The position numbers were made by a program, and so were the translations under genes. Positions 15,175 through 17,353 of a stretch of DNA of 17,353 nucleotides are shown here, piece by piece. Origin of the DNA: JAFDVL01 sp043736395 (GTDB taxonomy: Bacteria > Acidobacteriota > Blastocatellia > RBC074); assembly GCA_043736395.1 (NCBI GenBank), contig JAYTCQ010000270.1, positions 1-17,353 on the forward strand, in the 5' to 3' direction. Below the pieces are notes generated by a model, which did not search any database, was not told the origin of the DNA, and worked only from the letters and a program-made list of their open reading frames with translations. Every line of letters starts with the position of its first letter. The first letter of the stretch is position 1.

Positions 15175-16167
15175 TTATCGCCAGCGCATTCGCCAGACAT
15201 CCAGCAAAGCCGCCAGTAAAATCACGCTGCCCTTGATCATCATAATTGTGAAATGCGAATGCCCGGCCAGATTCAAACTGTTATCAATCAGCGTCAGGAA
15301 AAGTACGCCGTAAATTGTCCAGGCGACCTTGCCACGCCCTCCGAATAAACTCGCACCGCCGATGACTGCCGCGCCGATCACGTCCAGTAACAATCGCTGT
15401 CCCAGCACCGGCGAACCAGTCTCCAACCGCCCTGTATAAAGCACTGCTGCGACTGCTGCGCAAACCCCGCTGATGACATACGCCAGCGTCACCGTTTGCC
15501 TGACAGGTACTCCGGAAATTTCCGCCGCTCGTGCGTTGTGTCCGCAGGCATACAGCCACGCTCCTTGCAAACTGCGACTCAACAGGACGTGCAAAAATCC
15601 TACGATCAGAACCGTAACGATCAACGCATACGGAATAAAAAAAAGTGAACCTTTACCAATCGCATTGAACGCGGGCGGCAGGTTGTAAATTGTTTTGGAT
15701 TTCGTCAGCCAGATCGCCAATCCGCTGAAAAACATCATCGTCGTCAATGTCACAATGAATGGCGGTAATTCCAATCGCGTAATCGCTGCACCATTCATCC
15801 AACCGATCGAAGCTCCCGTCAATAACATCGCAGCAATGCCAACTGGCACTGCCCACGCACTGCCGCCGAGCCAGCCCTGATCGCTGCTCATCAACTTAGC
15901 TCCCAGCACGCTGGTCAATGCCATGATCGAAGTTATCGAAAGATCAATGCCGCCCGTAATCAGAACAATGGTTAATCCTGTGGCAACAATTAACAGCGGG
16001 AGTAAGTTCGAAAAAATGTTACTGATATTGTTGGCAGATGTCAGTCCGGGCGTGAATGGAATTGATGCGAGAAACCAAATCAGGCATAAACCCAACACCT
16101 GATATTCAGCGGAGAATAAGGCGTTGAGCAAAGTTGTTGGGTGATTGAGTAACGTTTCAGTTTTCAT
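15175..16167 (-). CDS. CUT2 sugar ABC transporter permease (first permease of the operon)
   Basis: 330 aa, RbsC-like integral membrane protein. Landmarks are GGIDLSITS (72-80), TRLELPPFIVTLTTMMFFSG, the coupling loop GHNARAAEISGV, and GGASLFGGRG, each matching the equivalent site in the permease at 12677-13663. The two permeases are clearly related but diverged, as in CUT2 systems with two different channel subunits. It starts 94 bp after the binding-protein gene, the only sizeable gap in the operon, and stops 13 bp before the ATPase start. The ATG at 16167 lies inside one arm of an inverted repeat (16165-16174), which might lower its translation. Confidence 0.92.
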   Translation of the reverse strand: MKTETLLNHPTTLLNALFSAEYQVLGLCLIWFLASIPFTPGLTSANNISNIFSNLLPLLIVATGLTIVLITGGIDLSITSIMALTSVLGAKLMSSDQGWLGGSAWAVPVGIAAMLLTGASIGWMNGAAITRLELPPFIVTLTTMMFFSGLAIWLTKSKTIYNLPPAFNAIGKGSLFFIPYALIVTVLIVGFLHVLLSRSLQGAWLYACGHNARAAEISGVPVRQTVTLAYVISGVCAAVAAVLYTGRLETGSPVLGQRLLLDVIGAAVIGGASLFGGRGKVAWTIYGVLFLTLIDNSLNLAGHSHFTIMMIKGSVILLAALLDVWRMRWR

Positions 16168-16257
16168 TTTCCATCAATCATTTTTCATTTCACCTTTTTC
16201 GAAGCACTGCACTTAGCCAAAATCGCAATGACAATTGAAAAATTGAAATGGAAAATG
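16165..16257 (-). repeat. Inverted repeat spanning the gap between binding protein and first permease
   Basis: CATTTTCCAT (16165-16174) and ATGGAAAATG (16248-16257) are perfect 10-bp arms. The upstream arm begins 4 bp after the binding-protein stop. The downstream arm covers the permease start codon and its GGA ribosome-binding site. In the mRNA the stem could shield the 3' end of the binding-protein message and hide the permease start, which would give more binding protein than permease, a usual need in ABC operons. The AT-rich arms are weak and the idea is inference. Confidence 0.4.
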
Positions 16258-16261
16258 TTAT

Positions 16262-17242
16262 CTACTTGTTCACCTGCGCACCCCACGTTTTCGCGGACAT
16301 TTCATTTATATTTCCCTGATGAATCACAAAGCCCGGATCGCGGATAACATCGGCGACAGTCTTTCCGGCTTTGAGATCAAGCACGGCCTGCACTGCGGCT
16401 TCGCTTTCGAAGTACACATTCTGCACTCCGTCCGCGTCCAGATAGCCGTCTTTCAGCATTTGATAGGCCGTCGCATCACCATCAAAACCGCCCATCAAGA
16501 CGTGACCATCTTCGCCAATTTTTTTGTATTTGCCTGCGTTTTTAAGGGCGGAAATAATTGACGGGAAAAGAAAATCAGACGAACTAAAAATAAAATTGAT
16601 GTCGGGATGCGCCTGCAATGCATTCGTCACGCCCGCCAGTGCCTTCTCCTGATTCCATTCCGTTGGAACGCGAGCCACGACTTCGATGATGTCGCTGTAA
16701 CCTTTCACGGCTTCGTCAAATCCATCGCGCCGACCAATCGCATTGATGTCGCCAAGATCGCCCATCAGCAACAAGGCTTTGTATTTCTTGCCGGACTTTT
16801 TCGCCTGCTCGCACATGTACTGCACTGTAGCCTTAGTGATCTCAAAATTGTCGGCGACAATGGCAACAGATTTCGCATCGGTTTTATCGGCGGGGCGGTT
16901 ATAAAGCACTATCGGAATGTTCGCCACATTCGCCGCTTTAATCATTGGAATAATTGTTTTGGCGTCTTTTGGAACGACGATAATGCCGTCCACACCACGG
17001 GCGATAAAATTGTTCACCTGTTCAAGCTGGCGATTCGCATCGCCGTCGGCGATGGCTTCCAGCATTGCGATGTCGCGCTTTTTCAATTCGGACTTGATCC
17101 CTTCAAAACCTGCCACCCAATATTCGGTTTGCAAAGTTTCGAATGACACACCAATCGTCTTTTGCTTTGGTGCACTGCTCTGATTACAGGCGGGCAACAG
17201 GCACAGTGATAAAAACAAAACTGTAATAATCTTTAGTTTCAT
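16262..17242 (-). CDS. Sugar ABC transporter substrate-binding lipoprotein (CUT2, Peripla_BP_4 type)
   Basis: 326 aa. The N-terminus is a lipoprotein signal with LLPAC ending at Cys19, the likely lipidated residue, so the mature protein is membrane-anchored and faces the periplasm. The rest is a type I periplasmic binding fold: TIGVSFETLQTEYWVAGFEG, then QVNNFIARGVDGIIVVPKD, VANIPIVLYNRPAD, IVADNFEITKATVQYM, MGDLGDINAIGRRDGF, FSSSDFLFPSIISAL and LMGGFDGD. The Asn-Arg of VLYNRP and the Asp of GGFDGD lie where ribose-type proteins contact their sugar. The start ATG 17242 has AAGGGA (17248-17253) at a 5-nt spacing. First visible gene of the operon that ends with the lactonase-like protein; the ligand is probably a pentose-type sugar or sugar acid but cannot be read from sequence. 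Confidence 0.94.
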   Translation of the reverse strand: MKLKIITVLFLSLCLLPACNQSSAPKQKTIGVSFETLQTEYWVAGFEGIKSELKKRDIAMLEAIADGDANRQLEQVNNFIARGVDGIIVVPKDAKTIIPMIKAANVANIPIVLYNRPADKTDAKSVAIVADNFEITKATVQYMCEQAKKSGKKYKALLLMGDLGDINAIGRRDGFDEAVKGYSDIIEVVARVPTEWNQEKALAGVTNALQAHPDINFIFSSSDFLFPSIISALKNAGKYKKIGEDGHVLMGGFDGDATAYQMLKDGYLDADGVQNVYFESEAAVQAVLDLKAGKTVADVIRDPGFVIHQGNINEMSAKTWGAQVNK

Positions 17243-17300
17243 GTGTTTCCCTTCAGCAATAGTGCAGACAAAAATCAGGCGGCAATGGAGCCATAAGTCC

Positions 17301-17353
17301 TGAGTTCCTCGTAGCGAGGATGGTTATGAATGAAAGTCGGGTGCAAATCCAAC
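17301..17353 (+). promoter_or_regulatory. Possible cobalamin-type riboswitch, cut by the window edge
   Basis: A perfect small hairpin, TCCTCG-TAG-CGAGGA (17306-17320), is followed by TTATGAATGAAAG and then GGTGCAAATCC (17340-17350). The hairpin, a purine-rich strand and the GGTGNAANTCC box occur in this order in cobalamin riboswitches (Rfam RF00174). Against it, the usual GGGAA before the box reads TGAAA here, and the downstream CCCGCNACTGT part is outside the window. If correct, it points away from the sugar operon and would control a plus-strand gene beyond 17353. The rival reading is the 3' end of a minus-strand gene (17275-17352, 25 codons). Confidence 0.35.

Noticed and set aside
15162..15200. 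Upstream ATG start for the ATPase
   Set aside because: It lies inside the previous permease gene; the ATG at 15161 has a ribosome-binding site and gives the exact 501-aa family length.
17275..17352. 3' end of a minus-strand gene before the binding protein
   Set aside because: The 25 visible residues (including HPTFIHNHPRYEELR) look somewhat protein-like but are too few to support a call, and the perfect hairpin plus GGTGCAAATCC on the other strand competes. Kept only as a rival reading.
17336..17353. tRNA T-arm
   Set aside because: The loop lacks TTC and there is no acceptor, D or anticodon arm upstream.

Overview
The window looks like chromosomal DNA of an Acidobacteriota species, probably from the Blastocatellia side of the phylum. 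Three things suggest this: a large secreted protein ending in a TIGR03437 (Solibacter-type) C-terminal domain, a TIGR02999-type ECF sigma factor overlapping a Ser/Thr kinase-TPR receptor, and moderate GC with hairpin-forming repeats at gene boundaries. The phylum call is an inference from family distribution. No 16S or other marker gene is present.

Layout. (1) Positions 1-276, minus: 5' part of an ArsR/SmtB-type repressor, with an AT-rich near-palindrome just upstream. (2) 277-707: divergent non-coding region with several dyads and a possible promoter. (3) 708-6161, plus: a secreted di-heme, beta-propeller, HzsA-related protein with a TIGR03437 tail, then a gene for an RqcH/NFACT ribosome quality control protein 18 bp downstream. 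(4) 6162-6272: a 26-bp perfect inverted repeat filling the gap between convergent stop codons. (5) 10538-6275, minus: ECF sigma factor -> overlapping Ser/Thr kinase with TPRs -> 15-bp-stem hairpin -> two short proteins (140 and 141 aa) that resemble each other and that I cannot assign to a named family. (6) 10609-10765: a second, unrelated inverted-repeat element with 25-bp perfect arms. (7) 17242-10770, minus: a CUT2 (ribose-type) sugar ABC operon in the order lipoprotein binding protein, permease, double ATPase, second permease, D-apionate-lactonase-like enzyme. (8) 17301-17353: a hairpin followed by a GGTGCAAATCC core on the plus strand, possibly a cobalamin riboswitch cut by the window edge.

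How it works together. The ABC operon is compact and translationally coupled, and its last gene suggests uptake and lactone opening of a branched pentose-type sugar acid such as D-apionate. The oxidising and downstream enzymes are not in the window. The sigma-kinase pair is a standard acidobacterial signalling unit: a membrane kinase senses or integrates signals and the sigma factor redirects transcription. The two short paralogous proteins behind it are the least explained genes here and the best candidates for a new component.

Several long open frames overstate the real genes. I moved the starts of the sigma factor, kinase, 140-aa protein, lactonase, second permease and ATPase inward, using Shine-Dalgarno positions and family alignments as remembered.
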